A stretch of 64,000 bases of DNA, taken from assembly GCA_030620095.1 (NCBI GenBank), contig JAUTXW010002448.1:132501-196500 (forward strand). The letters are read 5' to 3'. The notes under the pieces were generated by a model. It did no database searches. It worked only from the letters and a program-made list of their open reading frames with translations, and was not told the DNA's origin. How positions within the stretch are numbered: position 1 is the first letter of the stretch; each line of letters starts with the position of its first letter. The translations under genes were made by a program, and so were the position numbers. Positions 49,488 to 61,826 of this stretch are shown in pieces. The DNA is from Kuschelorhynchus macadamiae (lineage: Eukaryota; Arthropoda; Insecta; Coleoptera; Curculionidae).

Positions 49488-49961
49488 CACAAAAACCCCG
49501 ATTCCAAACAGCTTTCTGGTAAATCTGTCAATGGTTATTGCTCTCCTGAAATGAATCATCAGATATTAAAATAGTGTTTTAAGGCTGATATGAGAATGCC
49601 AAATGGCTTAAGAGACAGGTCCAAGAACCCAAAATATTATTAATTTTTGATGATTTTTTTTATATGATAACTTGTAAACTTGTGTAGAATATATGTTTTG
49701 TAATTTTTGCATCTTGATAATAGAGAATTATAAAAAGATAAATCATGTAATATAATTTTGAAAGTCTTTGGTTAGTTTATCAGATATTAAAATAGTGTTT
49801 TAAGGCTGATATGAGAATGCCAAATGGCTTAAGAGACAGGTCCAAGAATATCGGGATTCGCTTCGCATAGAAAGCTTATAATACTTTTTTTTAAAAGTTT
49901 TTTAAGAATTAAAACCTATTTGCGCTAATTATAATATATAGACAAATTTTAAAACCATTCC

Positions 49962-49963
<2 letters not shown>
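49488..49963 (-). repeat. Interspersed repeat family R, minus copy, internally duplicated
   Basis: Reverse complement of the copy at 50142-50670. It contains two stretches of about 67 identical bases (49560-49626 and 49781-49847) around a 153-bp piece that belongs to the inner part of the family, so it is rearranged. It runs up to the (TA)n at 49962. Confidence 0.8.
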
Positions 49964-50670
<707 letters not shown>

Positions 50671-51595
50671 CAAGTTACTGTAAATTTAGTCCCCAGAAGC
50701 GTTAACAATGTTTAGATTTTTCTCATGAAAGGAGTTACTTTACTATCGATTTATCTAAGAAACTATAATTATTATAAAAAAATTGTAAGGGTTATATCTA
50801 CAATGTTTTATAAGGTATCGGCAAAAAATAATTTTTGGCAATTATTGCATTTTTTTTTAACTTGCCGAGGGTCTAGTAATGTATATTTTGTGATGGTACA
50901 AAAGGTCTCTCAAAGACCTCGAACCCAAAAAGAAATGGCCTCCTTTTTATTTTCCTGAGGTTCTTCAGATAATGGATTATTATATTATTATGGTTAGGGC
51001 TGGGTTGTTTTGTTGCTGCATAACTTTAGGTTCAAGATAATATTCCGTATAAACAAATATTTTAATAATAATATTCTAAGTAGACAATCCAAAAATTTTG
51101 TGATAAAACTGCTAGGAAGAAAGAATCATATTATAATATAATATAAAATAATTATATAAGATTTTAACAGCAGATGCAGAAACTACAATAATAAACATAC
51201 GACAAAAAATATAATTGGTAAATTATAATTTATTCAGCCACTGGAAGTCACCTTTTATGGCAAAACTATTGGCCGTTTTCTACATATTATTCAAGTTATT
51301 ATACCGAATTAGACGTTTGGTTGAGTTACTCTCATTATAGGAACAAAAGGTAATAAACGTGTTGAACAGTCAAATTTAAATACCATTTGACCTCTAATCA
51401 GTTTCAATATAGAAAAATAGAAAGACTCGGATTACCCTGTTCTTATAATTATAATTATAGGATGAATAATTATTTCAAGACCTTTCTTTATAGATACTAA
51501 CCTGCGCGGGACAGTGTCCGAAGGAGAAGTCTAATTTTGAGGCAACATCTCAATCTTTCAATACATAATTGCAGAACAGAAAAACAATATCTCTG
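50671..51595. other. AT-rich spacer, nothing recognised
   Basis: The frame at 50725-50958 has no motif. Nothing else is supported. Confidence 0.4.
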
Positions 51596-51624
51596 TCTCA
51601 TTCAAGTGGTTTAATACACTGAAA

Positions 51625-51680
51625 AAGCTACGACTACACGTGTTTCGCCAAACAAACAGGCATCATCAGATCTAAAATGC
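51625..51680 (-). ncRNA. Hammerhead-like motif in a Penelope 3' end
   Basis: Minus strand core CUGAUGA at about 51670-51664, followed by UGCC, a U/G-rich loop, GGC and GAAA. Stem III is ACA/UGU with a CG loop, and A precedes the predicted cut before GUC. Stem II has one bulged base and stem I has only about three clear pairs (GAU against GUC with one wobble), so activity is uncertain. It is clearly the same architecture as at 19900-19965. Confidence 0.5.
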
Positions 51681-51797
51681 ATTAAGAACCGAATAGTAAC
51701 GTATTTTAGAATTAAAAAGCCTACCTTAAAACATTTCCCCAAAAACATGTAAAATATATAAAACTGTAAAATATATAAAACTGACACATACAACTAC

Positions 51798-52386
51798 TTC
51801 TTCTTCTTCATTCCTGTTTATCCTGTTACATAACAGAACTTATTGGCTTAGCTACAAGGCAGTCGCCAGATTGCTCTCCGTCCGGGGCTCAGAGTCGTTA
51901 AATCGATGACCCTCGAAGTCGACCCTGCACCTTATTCCGGTTAGGAGACGTTATCGGTAGGATATCCGGATGGCGAGCTCTAAGCTCCCGAATACCCCGA
52001 ATCTTTGAAATACTTTTTAATATTTCCTCTTTAAATTTTTGAAATGCATCTTGGCTTCCACTAGGTGCCCCTTGAGAGTACTACTGATATCACGAGATGA
52101 CCCTTTCTTTCAAGCTATCCCCTTACCCCTCCCACTCCCGCCACGTAGCGGCCATTACGCTAATATTCTATGTAGAACTGCGGCAGACGAACGGGATAGA
52201 ATGCAGGAACAACTAGGCCTCACACGTTCACAGCGTCTGCTCCCTTTCTAGCGGGGTCGTTAGTTTCCACACTGAGCGGTTGAGTCTCCCGTTTCCCCCC
52301 GAAATAAAGCAGCAAAACCGAACTAGTGGAACCACTTATGTTAATAACACAGAGGTCTGCATTCGACGAGACGAACCGGAAGACTG
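51798..52386 (-). mobile_element. 589-bp retro-inserted element (SINE-like) with 13-bp target duplication
   Basis: The 13-bp direct repeat CACATACAACTAC flanks it at 51785-51797 and 52387-52399. The left end on the plus strand is (CTT)n, that is, a GAAGAAG tail at the element's 3' end on the minus strand. The body is GC-richer than the surroundings and has no coding frame with a known motif. A tail plus a long target duplication indicate LINE-driven insertion. No clear pol III A and B boxes were seen, so SINE is a guess; it could also be a truncated LINE 3' end. Confidence 0.75.
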
Positions 52387-52849
52387 CACATACAACTACA
52401 TAAATAGACAAACACTAAAATAATTTACACAAAATAATAGACTACTCGGCTACCGTCCTACTAAAATATTGATGCGAGGTATAGGATTTTTGTTTAGTAT
52501 CTAATTTAAATTATTAAAAATCGAGTTCGGCACGAAATTGAAAACGTCATTAACGCACAAGAGAAATGAGTTTTTTTTGGCTCTGGTTATCTTTATCCGT
52601 ACTAGTAGGTGTAATTTTCGACCCTTCCGACATTAATGTTAAAGAGAGACATTTTCAGGTAGAGCAAAATTATGGTTCGTTTAAAGTTAATGACAGCAAA
52701 AGCTGATCTAGTTTAGATAGTCACATCTGAGTTCTTATAATTATTAACAAGGCTCAAATATTCCTGGACTCTGGTCGATATTTTTCTCGCCGAATGGCCG
52801 ACACAATCTTCACAGCACAACGAGTATACTTTGAATTTTGAAAGTTGAC

Positions 52850-53400
52850 GTATGGCTTTGTGGCTGTTTGTTACGATGGCTCTCACACTCAGGGATGAAA
52901 TGGCGTGTCATTCCAGAAAATCGTTTTTTTCGACCTTTCAGGGGGCATATCTCTGAAACTTTTAGAGATAGGACATTGAATTTGACATCTGACAGACGTG
53001 GATCTCGAGAATTGTTTGAAATATTTTTCTGTACCACCTTTGATACCGAAGATATGGTACCGCAAAGTTGACCCAAAAAGTACTCTTCGAGGTAACACGG
53101 TTGAGGTCGCAATTATAATTTTTCTCTGACGAAACTTTGTGAAACGCTTCCGGTCTTACAGAACTCTATTGTGTGTTTGGTTGGGTTTCGATTTCGTTTG
53201 ACGATTTTTCGAGTTTTTTTCGTTCGGAAAAAGGGTATTTTAGGGCCTTTGTATCTCAAAGTGAGTGAGTCCTATCGAAATTTGTATTGATTACATGTAT
53301 ACAATTTACATCGTATACATGCTCTTAAAAATGGTTGTTTAACCGAAACGCGTCGAATTTAAATAAATACATTTTTGTGAAGATTTGGTCTTATTTTGTT
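52850..53400 (+). mobile_element. Possible Penelope-type 3' end
   Basis: The segment ends with 'aatggttgtttaaccgaaac' and then GCGTCG and an 'aataaatac' stretch. A GGTT/AACC stem followed by GAAACGCGTC resembles the stem II and GAAA end of PLE terminal repeats. The CUGAUGA half is not recognisable. The GC-richer body 52850-53250 has no family signature that I know. Confidence 0.35.
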
Positions 53401-54700
53401 TTTTAATCACTATCGAAATTTTCCGAGAGACGTTTTTCATAGGAACTATTTAGGAGAACAAAAACCTAAAAACATCTCTGTCGGCAAAAAGGCAAGAAAA
53501 CAGAAATTTTTAAGAAAAATTAAAATTTTTCCAAAGTCATAAAAATGAATTTTTATAGTCACTTTTTCTTTTTTATAAAAAAGGCATCTGGTCACAAAAC
53601 GGTACCGAAAAGTTCTTGAAAAGATGCACAAAATGGACTATTTAGGAAGGGTCCTGGAGTATGTACAGGGGGTGCACTAACGATGTGAAGTTTACACCAA
53701 AGTTCCCAAGAATAGGTACATTATTTCACATTATCCTGTATTACAAGGTCACTAATATATCTAAGTCCGTAGGGTATGTTTTTTACGAAACAAGATTGCC
53801 GTTTAATGCGAATAGTAATCGAAATTATTTCCGGACCCGTTTATTTGGCTACAAAAAAGCTCTAATTATATTTCCTTCTAACCACTGAGCAGGTGGGTGA
53901 AAATTCGATTTAAAGAAAATACTGCTTATGTCGGTCAAAAATCGATAGGTACCGATCCAACGACGCGAAATGATAGGTGGCCTTGGCCTTGGATGATAAT
54001 AAAATTACAGAGATATGTATATATGACATGTCAGTTGTGATAGATGTCACGGCTGAGTTTTGGTTTGTTTAAAGCAAATATTTCTCTGATATTTTTTATC
54101 GCTTCGATTTATGTTTGTGCATTTATGCGTTAAAGAGTCGTTTTCATGATTTGTGTTTAAAACTTACGAGTTTAAGTGTATGTAAATTTTTCATTGTGTT
54201 CAGAGAATTCTCTTGTAACAAGAAAACTGTGCTTTTCAACTAGAATTTGCCTGAGATATTGAAAAATCGAAGAAAATATTAACGTTGTTCAAGGCATCTG
54301 CCCAGGCAGTTTCTGTGAACTAATATCCGTTTTATAATGTAAGTGTTTGGTTATTAATTAATCGAAGTTTTGCAATTAGTAATATCCTAATATTATATTT
54401 TAAATATATTTGATAAAGGCCTTGTATTTTAACAATATGATGATTATGTATTGTTTTTGAACCGTTTTTATCTGATTCATAGGTGTAAATCTGAATAAGT
54501 TCTTCCGAAGAAGTTATCGACTTTTGAAATTCTCATTTTCGTTACTGATTTAGTCAATGTTTGAACTGTAATATTAAATTTTATATACTCATTACCGGAA
54601 TGGATATCTTTTCGAGCTTTTTGATCTTTTTATTTTCAATTTTGTATCTACTTTTGCTGATTATTTCTGATATATCTCAAAATCGTGCATATATAATTAG
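53401..54700. other. Spacer, nothing recognised
   Basis: No supportable gene; the frames at 53446-53888 lack motifs. A slightly GC-richer patch lies at 53640-54070. Confidence 0.35.
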
Positions 54701-54714
54701 GGGTAGATATAATT

Positions 54715-54948
54715 AGCTTTATGTGAGTTATCTAAACTATAACGGGTCAGTAGCGAAGTTTGTATATTTATCGTTTGCGGTTTATGTCCAAAGTTATTAA
54801 GTTATCTAACTTTTTTTACTATACTGCTTAAACATACTGCAAAACAAACCTTTTTTAAATAATTCGATCACTACAATTTTTTTGTATTAAACGAACAGTA
54901 GTGCCAGGTTTATAAAATATGTGCTCTACTTATTCTATTAAGTAAAAA
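54715..54948 (+). repeat. Direct repeat of about 240 bp, copy 1
   Basis: Shares 'agctttatgtgagttatcta', 'aactataacgggtcagtagc', 'catactgcaaaacaaac', 'ttcgatcactacaa', 'gaacagta' and 'tgtgctctacttattctatt' with 55688-55952. The preceding 'aggggtagatataattag' occurs at 54700 and again at 54958. Confidence 0.85.
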
Positions 54949-55687
54949 ATATTATTAGGGGTAGATATAATTAGTTTTTCAGAGTATACGTCTAGTATTC
55001 CTAACATTTAAATAGCTAAATTTTTTTTAAATGAGATTTTTACAGATAAATATATAGCATATATATCCGTAACCGTATGTATCGGACTAGCGGACGATTG
55101 CTAATCAAAAATGGCCGCCAATGTTATGATAATAGTAAAATAGGATTGAAAATAAGGACTAGACACATAAAGTCACGCACACGACGAATACGTGCACCCA
55201 GAGTTCCAGGGACAACCTGACGTATTATTTGTTTTTCTTTTCTGCAATTATTAAACCAAATCTCTTAGAGATATTATGGACGAATTACTTCTTCTTCCTC
55301 TACTATGCAAGAGAGTTATGCGAGTAAACCGAAAACTGACTCACTTCTGTCAGGGGCATATATAAATCGGTTCTTCGGAGTTTTAAGATAAGGGTATTAA
55401 AAATATAAAACTGATCTTAAGCAGAATGGTTATACATCTATCTTGTCGATCTGTAATCGGAAATTTTGGAAAGATCATATCGACAGCTAAAAAATATAAT
55501 TTTGAAACATATTCTTTAATGACGTTATTGCCTAATACCCAGCTCAATAACTGAAATGGAAAAAATAGTTGATTATCCAGGTCCGCGTATTTAATTTATA
55601 TTTCAAAGAAAAACGTAAAAATCCAATAGGCAATACCCTTTGAGAGTTTGTGGTAAATTATAAATTTATATGTGGCTGCAGTTGCAA

Positions 55688-55952
55688 GCTTTATGTGAGT
55701 TATCTAAACTATAACGGGTCAGTAGCGAAGTTTGTGTATTTATCGTTTGCGGTCGGATGGGTAACGGCTGCATATTATATTCCAAAGTTATTAATTGGCT
55801 ACCTTGTTTAAACTTTTGTGTTAACTATAATGTTTAAACATACTGCAAAACAAACTTTTTTTAAATAAATAATTCGATCACTACAATTTTTTATAATTGA
55901 ACGAACAGTACTGCCAGGTTTGTAAAATATGTGCTCTACTTATTCTATTAAG
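55688..55952 (+). repeat. Direct repeat of about 265 bp, copy 2, ending in a long hairpin
   Basis: Same text as copy 1, plus an extra piece near 55755-55785. Its last 68 bases form the left arm of the hairpin 55873-56018. Confidence 0.85.
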
Positions 55953-56018
55953 TAGAGCGCGTATTTTACAACCCTGGCAGTACTGTTCGTTTAATTAAAA
56001 AAAATTGTAGTGATCGAA
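55873..56018. repeat. Long palindrome, 68-bp arms
   Basis: Arms 55873-55940 and 55951-56018 with a 10-base loop, about five mismatches in 68. Only the left arm is part of the direct repeat at 54715, so the right arm arose by inverted duplication of the left. Confidence 0.92.
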
Positions 56019-56019
56019 G

Positions 56020-56734
56020 ATCAATGGTCACTATGTCATCAAATCCATGAAGTGTATTCACGTGAAATTCTGGACAGGTTTTGGAATTTTAGTTTGCATG
56101 GCAGCTCATGGAACTAGTAAATCTATTTAATAATATATGTAGTATGTCCTGAGACATTCTCTTAAATATCTACATTCATAATAGCGTAATTAAAATTGAC
56201 ACTCTAAATTTTGTATCTTAATATGTAAATTTAGGTTTTTCCTTTTGGTTTCATTTTAAAGTTAATAAAAAAAATATTGCAAAATTTGATCGATGAATTT
56301 TTTTAAAATTATATTAGCAAAAATAAAAATACATACTTACGTCTAGAATATAGACATATATTCATAATAATCACAGCCTCTGTCTGATAGTATGCATTTA
56401 TATGCAAATAAAAAAGATCCCCTATTATAAAAAAACTCAGTGCCATTAAAACAAAATAATATTCCGCTGAAAAAGAAGCAACAAATAGTTGGTAGTAGAA
56501 ATTTAACATACTTACCTGCCGGCTTAGAATGTAAAACATATTTTTATTCCTAAAACTAAAATGTCTTCTAATGTTGATATATGCGTTCGTATCTGTTAAG
56601 TATATTCTATGGTAGTGAAACTGTCCTGGCTTACTTTTTTGAGGTTGAAATTAAGTCGATCTTCTCTACCGTTCATTGCTAATTTTGGGTCTAATACCAG
56701 CCTCAAATAAATATTTATTATATTATAAGGGGTT
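56020..56734. other. Spacer, nothing recognised
   Basis: AT-rich; the minus-strand frame at 56309-56539 is hydrophobic but has no motif or promoter context. Confidence 0.35.
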
Positions 56735-57590
56735 TCGCACTTCTATTATATTTTCCTGGCTAGTTTGTTAAACTTTTCTATAGGTCTTATCGTTGCCTTT
56801 GGACTGTTTCTGTTAGGCTTTTGGCAGCAGAATATTATAAGTTATATAGCCACCTTGCACGGCACATGCTGACCATTTTGTTATCCTGCATACTCAAATC
56901 GTCAATGTACCGACCTACTATAGTTTTGAGCTAATATCTCCTAATCTTTTAGAGGGGTTCGGTCTTTTTGTCAGTGATATTATCCTGGCTACGATCAAAT
57001 TCAAAAACGTCGCTTATATTTAAACCTAAAACTAATAAATCGTTTTAGGATTAGTGTATTGTGTATTTGTCTAAATAAAACCGTCTCTTAGAAGGAGACG
57101 GAAAATTGTACTTAGGATTAAAGTTGTTTTATGTTATTTTTATTTGCAAATCCCGACATTTGAACAAAGCCTTTAAGCACACTATAGTATATTAAAATTT
57201 AATACAAAAACTATCCATAAAATATTTTTATGTTATTTTTCTTTGAAATGCATTAGTAGCTGCAGAAAATATAATAAGCCCACTCTTTATTTCTGATGTT
57301 ACTGTAAAAATATTTTTTTACTTTTGCCAATCTATATAAAACCATAATGTGTTTGAACAGTGAGGATATATAGAGTTAATGGAGTTTCTGCATCTTGATA
57401 ATGGAGAATTATAAAAATAGTAGTAGATTCGAGTATCTGTAAAAGAATCTTGTTGGGAGTAATATGTGGGTTAAAGTTTTAATTAAGGTAACTAGGGTTA
57501 TATGGTGAGAAAATTAAATTTTGAACTATTTTACATGCAGTTATGGTATCCGAAATTTAACTTTAAGCATATAAACTGTCCATTTTGCAG
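56735..57590 (-). repeat. Interspersed repeat family R, minus copy, long
   Basis: Reverse-complement similarity, diverged, to 61085-61826. Shared landmarks include 'gaaatgcattagtagctgcagaaaat' against 61405-61430, 'tttctgcatcttgataatggagaattataaa' against 61256-61285, and 'tttgtcagtg' with 'aaaacgtcg' against 61565-61610. The piece near 57390-57420 also occurs in the copies at 49.5-50.7 kb. Confidence 0.75.
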
Positions 57591-57659
57591 GAAGAAATGT
57601 GGCCTATGTAATGTATGAACATTTTTAAATAAAAAATTAAACTGTTAATTGTTTTTACT

Positions 57660-57850
57660 GATTTTGTATACGTTTATGTTTATGTCGCTCACGTGTTTCT
57701 GACTTAAGGTCTTCATCAGATCATATAGCAAACTATTTGAGAGAAAAGTACAACTAGCGCCAAAATTAATTATTATAATGTATTAATGTCTCTCAACTAG
57801 TTGATTGTACTGATGAAGATTTTAAGTGAGAAATGCGTGTTCATTATTAA
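57660..57850. repeat. Inverted pair of degraded hammerhead-like Penelope ends
   Basis: Minus strand near 57722-57690: CTGATGA, AGAC-CTTAA-GTCA, GAAACACGTGA. Plus strand near 57804-57835: CTGATGA, AGATTTTAAGTGA, GAAA, TGCGTG. Both keep CUGAUGA and GAAA, but the stems are damaged. The two face each other across about 80 bp. Probably decayed PLE terminal repeats in inverted order. Confidence 0.5.
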
Positions 57851-57899
57851 GAACATACTTATCGAATGAACTTTTAAATCTGGGTAAAATAAAGTGTGA

Positions 57900-58070
57900 T
57901 ATAGGGATAAACTGGTAAAATTTTTGTATAAATCTATTATAGCAGAACAAAATGGCGACCTAATGAAAAGTTAAAAACTTCAAATCCAAAAAACTACTTA
58001 TTTAATTGACTTGAAATTTTGCACAAAAATCTTGAATTGAACAGGAAGAGTCCGGTAAATTTTTATTACG
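57900..58070 (+). repeat. Fragment of the 520-bp tandem family
   Basis: Contains 'gaacaaaatggcgacctaat', 'aaaactactta' and 'ttgacttgaaattttgcac', matching the repeating text at 22440-22560 and 22985-23080. Confidence 0.6.
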
Positions 58071-58220
58071 AATCGTATATGGGAAAAAATTTAAATAAAT
58101 TACATTTTATAGAATATGTATACAGTTATTTCTAAATAATTATAGGCATATATAGACTGTGTATTGTAAATAGTTCTTTGATGTAGGTTTTATTTTCACC
58201 ATTATATATCTAATGTAACC

Positions 58221-58415
58221 TTAACTTGAATTATACTTTTTGTAAACCAAAATGAAAAAGTGCATTTCCGCGCCCCATAAAAGAATCTGAAATGGCCTCT
58301 CTGCATTTTGCCGACCTAGTGCCGGCTTATCCTTATACTTTGGTATTAACACACACGGTGTTTCGTAGCGGAACCTTACAGTGCCACTCTGACGACATTT
58401 ACGAAGAAAACTCAA
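58221..58415 (-). other. Unassigned 64-codon open frame in a GC-richer patch
   Basis: Open frame with basic residues ('MSFLRKCRQSGTVRFRYETP' start), GC-richer than its surroundings. I recognise no domain, signal or neighbour. It might be a fragment of a mobile element. I would not call it a gene. Confidence 0.12.
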
Positions 58416-58429
58416 AATTCATTAGATTG

Positions 58430-59390
58430 TCACGGCAACATCAATAGAATTTCCCATACCACGTAAATAGACAGAGGCTAAAATCAAGGCGGATTCAAAA
58501 GAGACGGTTCAACTTATTTGTCCGTTATCACTTACAAAAATACAGCAGATCCTAGAATAGGGGCTGAGTACACAACCATATTAGATATTCTGAAATCTAA
58601 TTTAGTACAAACTTCTGCCTTATTATATGTTCCATATGTACATTAGAGGTCTATGTTTGATCCCATTGTGCTAAACTAACATTAATAACCCGATATTTAA
58701 TAGTTGAAAAGTCCATTTTTACTAATGAATAGTGTTCTCTTTTTAAAATTATCAAATACTTGTAATAACAATCACTCCTTTAATTTGAAATAATATATTT
58801 CTAAGAAATATCTATAAATCAATCCTGCAATTTTTGTAGGAGTATGCTCTTAATGATAAACTAGTATGTTGGCAAGTTGAAAATCCATTAAACCTATTAG
58901 TTTCTTTAGTTTAGATTAAAAATGATAAGTTGGCGCATCCGGGCAGTTTGTAAAAATTTCACCTTAAGAACTTCCCCTAAATAAATAAGTTACAAATTCC
59001 ACAATGAGTGTAAACTTTTGTTTGAAACAAAATGCTATACAGATTTTAATAAGAAAATTGTATTTCACTAACACTTGCCAGTTCACTTTTTTTTAATAGA
59101 CCGTCTGATTTTCGATTTTTTTAAAGACGGTTAGATTTTTTTATTATTTTCTAATTTTTACCTATTTTTATTACTGCGGCCGCGCCCTGTAAATTAGGGA
59201 GCTGTTTTTGTACAAAAATCACGTTGAAATGTTGTTCTATAACAAAAAAGAGTCCATTCAAATCCATTCAATAGTTGCAGAGAAAATCGCGGACATACAC
59301 CAATATATACATATATAAGTACATATATAGAGGTCGAAACCTTTTCTTTTTCAAGTAGGTTAATAAAACTTTTTTTTTATTCCATGGAAG
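58430..59390. other. AT-rich spacer, nothing recognised
   Basis: No supportable feature. The short GC-rich motif 'gcggccgcgccctg' near 59177 stands alone. Confidence 0.4.
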
Positions 59391-59479
59391 GTCTCTTTAC
59401 GGATAAGGGTTGACACCAATACGTCTAGTAGGCCGCCATCTTGTTCTACCGTGCTGAATTCGTATTATCATTTTAGACT

Positions 59480-60480
59480 CGCTTAAATTCAATAGAACAC
59501 AACTTACTCTAGAGTTAGAGGAAAACAACAAACTTCCATTCTTAGATGTTCTGGTCACAAAATTGCATAATGGATATTTCGGATACACCGAGTATAGAAA
59601 ACCAATACATACAAACAGATATTTAAATGCAAATTCAAGCTGTGGCTAATAACCTAATATTCAGATCCGTGCGATTAGCTGAAACACAGACGAGACAAAA
59701 CGAACTTAACATAACATCTAGCACTTCAAGGAAAAATGGCTACACAAATCGCCCCATAGAGAAAGCTATTAATGGACAGGGTTCCCGAACAACGAACAAC
59801 AAAAATTATGAACCGGGAAAGTAACAAGTAGTCTTACCATATGTAAAAGGCACAACAGACAGATTCGAAAGAATTCCTAGGAAACACAACATACAAATAA
59901 AAACAACTATGTTTGAAACTGAAAAACCACGGAGTATACATCATTCCGTGCCAGGACTGTAAAAAGATGTACGTGGGGCAAACTAACAGGTGAATATCAG
60001 CAACAGTGGAGGAGCATAAACTCAGTATCAGAAACAAACAACATCAGCTCTATTCCTACCTCATCAGGAAACCGGGCACAAAATAAATTTCGATGGTTGT
60101 AGAGAGATTTCCAATATAGAACATTATAAGATCAGAATAAGGCAGAGAAGGCATAGAAATTGAAAAACAAAGTGACTTGAAGAAAAGGGACGAATCACTA
60201 AAACTATCAAAGGTATGGAAGACAATAATTGACAAATCTAAAATTACAAAAAATCAAGCGCAATTAGCGCAACAACAACAAAAGCAGCATCCAGAAAACA
60301 CACAGAACGACCAATAGCCGCTCAGATATAACGTAGTCACGAATACTTCAGCCTCTATTCGAACGCGAGAAAGAAAGCTTCGAAAATGCCAAATGTTATT
60401 TTGGCGAAACGTCGGCAAAACTGTTCTTTTCATAACGACAGTAGTGAACGGATGTACACCCGGAATATTATTCACGTATA
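59480..60480 (+). mobile_element. Penelope-like element 3' half, decayed
   Basis: 59490-59640 encodes the end of the RT: 'LELEENNKLPFLDVLVTKLH', then 'YRKPIHTNRYLNANSS' before a stop. About 59925-60040 encodes the GIY-YIG start: 'GVYIIPCQDCKKMYVGQTNR', stop, 'ISATVEEHKL'. The terminal repeat 60350-60475 matches those at 34.1 and 38.95 kb ('cgcgagaaagaaagcttcga', 'ttttggcgaaacgtcggca'). Between RT and endonuclease about 100 residues are missing and the frame is broken many times. Confidence 0.8.
59490..60045 (+). pseudogene. Penelope-like RT end and GIY-YIG start
   Basis: The RT C-terminal blocks LPFLDVLV and YRKPxHTxRYLN are those of classical Penelope proteins, so this family is closer to Penelope itself than the elements at 25.7 or 45.8 kb. 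The endonuclease has GVY, paired cysteines and YVG followed by QT. A stop replaces the residue after 'QTNR'. No intact protein can be made from it. Confidence 0.8.
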
Positions 60481-60514
60481 CGGTCCAAAAATCATTTCTA
60501 CCGCCATAATTGAT

Positions 60515-60565
60515 GATGTTTTATTTGGAGCTCATCAGGCCAATCTAGCCATGTAGTATGTAGTA
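60515..60565 (-). ncRNA. Relic of the 24-kb hammerhead unit
   Basis: On the minus strand 'CTAG' and 'TTGGC' precede CTGATGAGCTC, then 'CAAATAA'. This matches stem I and the CUGAUGA-stem II half of the hammerheads at 24.1 and 24.4 kb. The GAAA half is gone. It lies just after a Penelope terminal repeat, linking that family to PLEs. Confidence 0.5.
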
Positions 60566-60779
60566 GAGATCATAGAAAGCATTCAAGGGAATGCTGAATA
60601 TGAACGATGAAAATATTAGGCAGTCAGATATTTACCCAAAGAGCCAAAAAGAAAGTGCTTAACAGCTTGTCATGTAATGATTCGTGGTTTTTGAACCCCA
60701 TACGTAAATAAGCTTACCATAGGCACAATGTTTTGTCTGAATGGCCGATAATTTCTTCCAATTTATTTAACTGCGGACG

Positions 60780-61826
60780 TGACTCTTAAGCCACTCGACA
60801 TTCTCATATCACCCTTAAAACAGTATTTTTATAGTCGGACGATACATTTTAGGATAGAGAAAACCATTGACAGATTTGCCAGAAACCTCTATGGAATCCG
60901 GGTTTTAATTTTAGACTACACCAAAGATTTTCAAAGTTCTGAATATATTACTCAAAATACTCTTGTGACACTTGGAACCCTTTAAGCTATAATATACACA
61001 AAAATAAACATACCAAAAAAACTGTATCGGTCTAATCCTTTGATTTTAAAATTAAAGACATTTCTATACACTACGAACACAATATTTCTTTCTAAAAAAA
61101 GGCAAATTTATATCCTTAAAGGCTAGTTCGGGATACTATACCTGTATGTAAAGAGTTATTAATTTAAATAAATCTCCATATAACCTCAATTAATACATAA
61201 TCATTTATTATTCGCAGCAAAGATCTTTTGCGAATACTCAAATCTACTACTATCTTTATAATTCTCCATTATCAAGATGCAGAAACTCCATTGACTCTAT
61301 ATAATCTGACCGCTAAAACACATATTTTATTCTGGTATATATTCGCAAATTCGCAAAGGTAAAAAAACCTTTTTATAGTAACATTAGGGTGGGCTTATTA
61401 AATTTTCTGCAGCTAGTAATGCATTTCAATTACAAATTAAAAATGATATGGATATAATTTACGAATTACCATGGCGACTTAGTTAATCCTGGTTTTTATT
61501 TTAAATTTTAACTTGCTCTACTGTGTTTAAATGATATGCCGTTACTACCATAAGTGTAAATATGAACGACGTTTTTGATAATTTCGCGGTAGCTAGGCGA
61601 ACAGCACTGACAAAAAACCTAGACCCTCTTAAAAACGAGAAGAGTTTTGCCCAAAACTACAGTAGGTAGGTGCATTGACAAGGAATATATGCGGGACAAC
61701 AAAACGGCCAGCATATGCCTTGCAAGGCTGCCAGGATCAGGTCTATATAATTTATATTATTCTGCTGAGAAGTCTGGCAGAAACCTGTTCAAAAACAATG
61801 ATAGGACTCAGGAAATATAATAAGAT
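60780..61826 (+). repeat. Interspersed repeat family R, plus copy, long
   Basis: The first part (60780-60990) matches 50310-50500 ('tcttaagccactcgacattctc', 'aaccattgacagatttgcc', 'ttctgaatatatta'). The second part (61085-61826) is complementary to 56735-57590. It therefore links the two sets of inverted copies into one family of more than 1 kb. No coding motif was found. Confidence 0.75.

Larger units (their letters stand above)
51600..52840 (-). mobile_element. Penelope-like element 3' part, interrupted by a short retroelement
   Basis: Minus strand. 52830-52520 encodes a broken GIY-YIG region: 'YSLCCEDCVGHSARKISTRV' and 'QEYLSLVNNYKNSDV' (paired cysteines, then the STRVQEHLSL block; YIG is lost). 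Downstream, beyond the insertion at 51798-52386, 51680-51625 carries the hammerhead-like end (CTGATGATGCC, loop, GGCGAAACACGTGTA). The order, endonuclease then terminal motif, is that of a PLE 3' end. Confidence 0.7.

Noticed and set aside
52810..53112. Overlapping frames on both strands at 52.8-53.1 kb
   Set aside because: The GC-richer composition explains the open frames; no domain resemblance on either strand.
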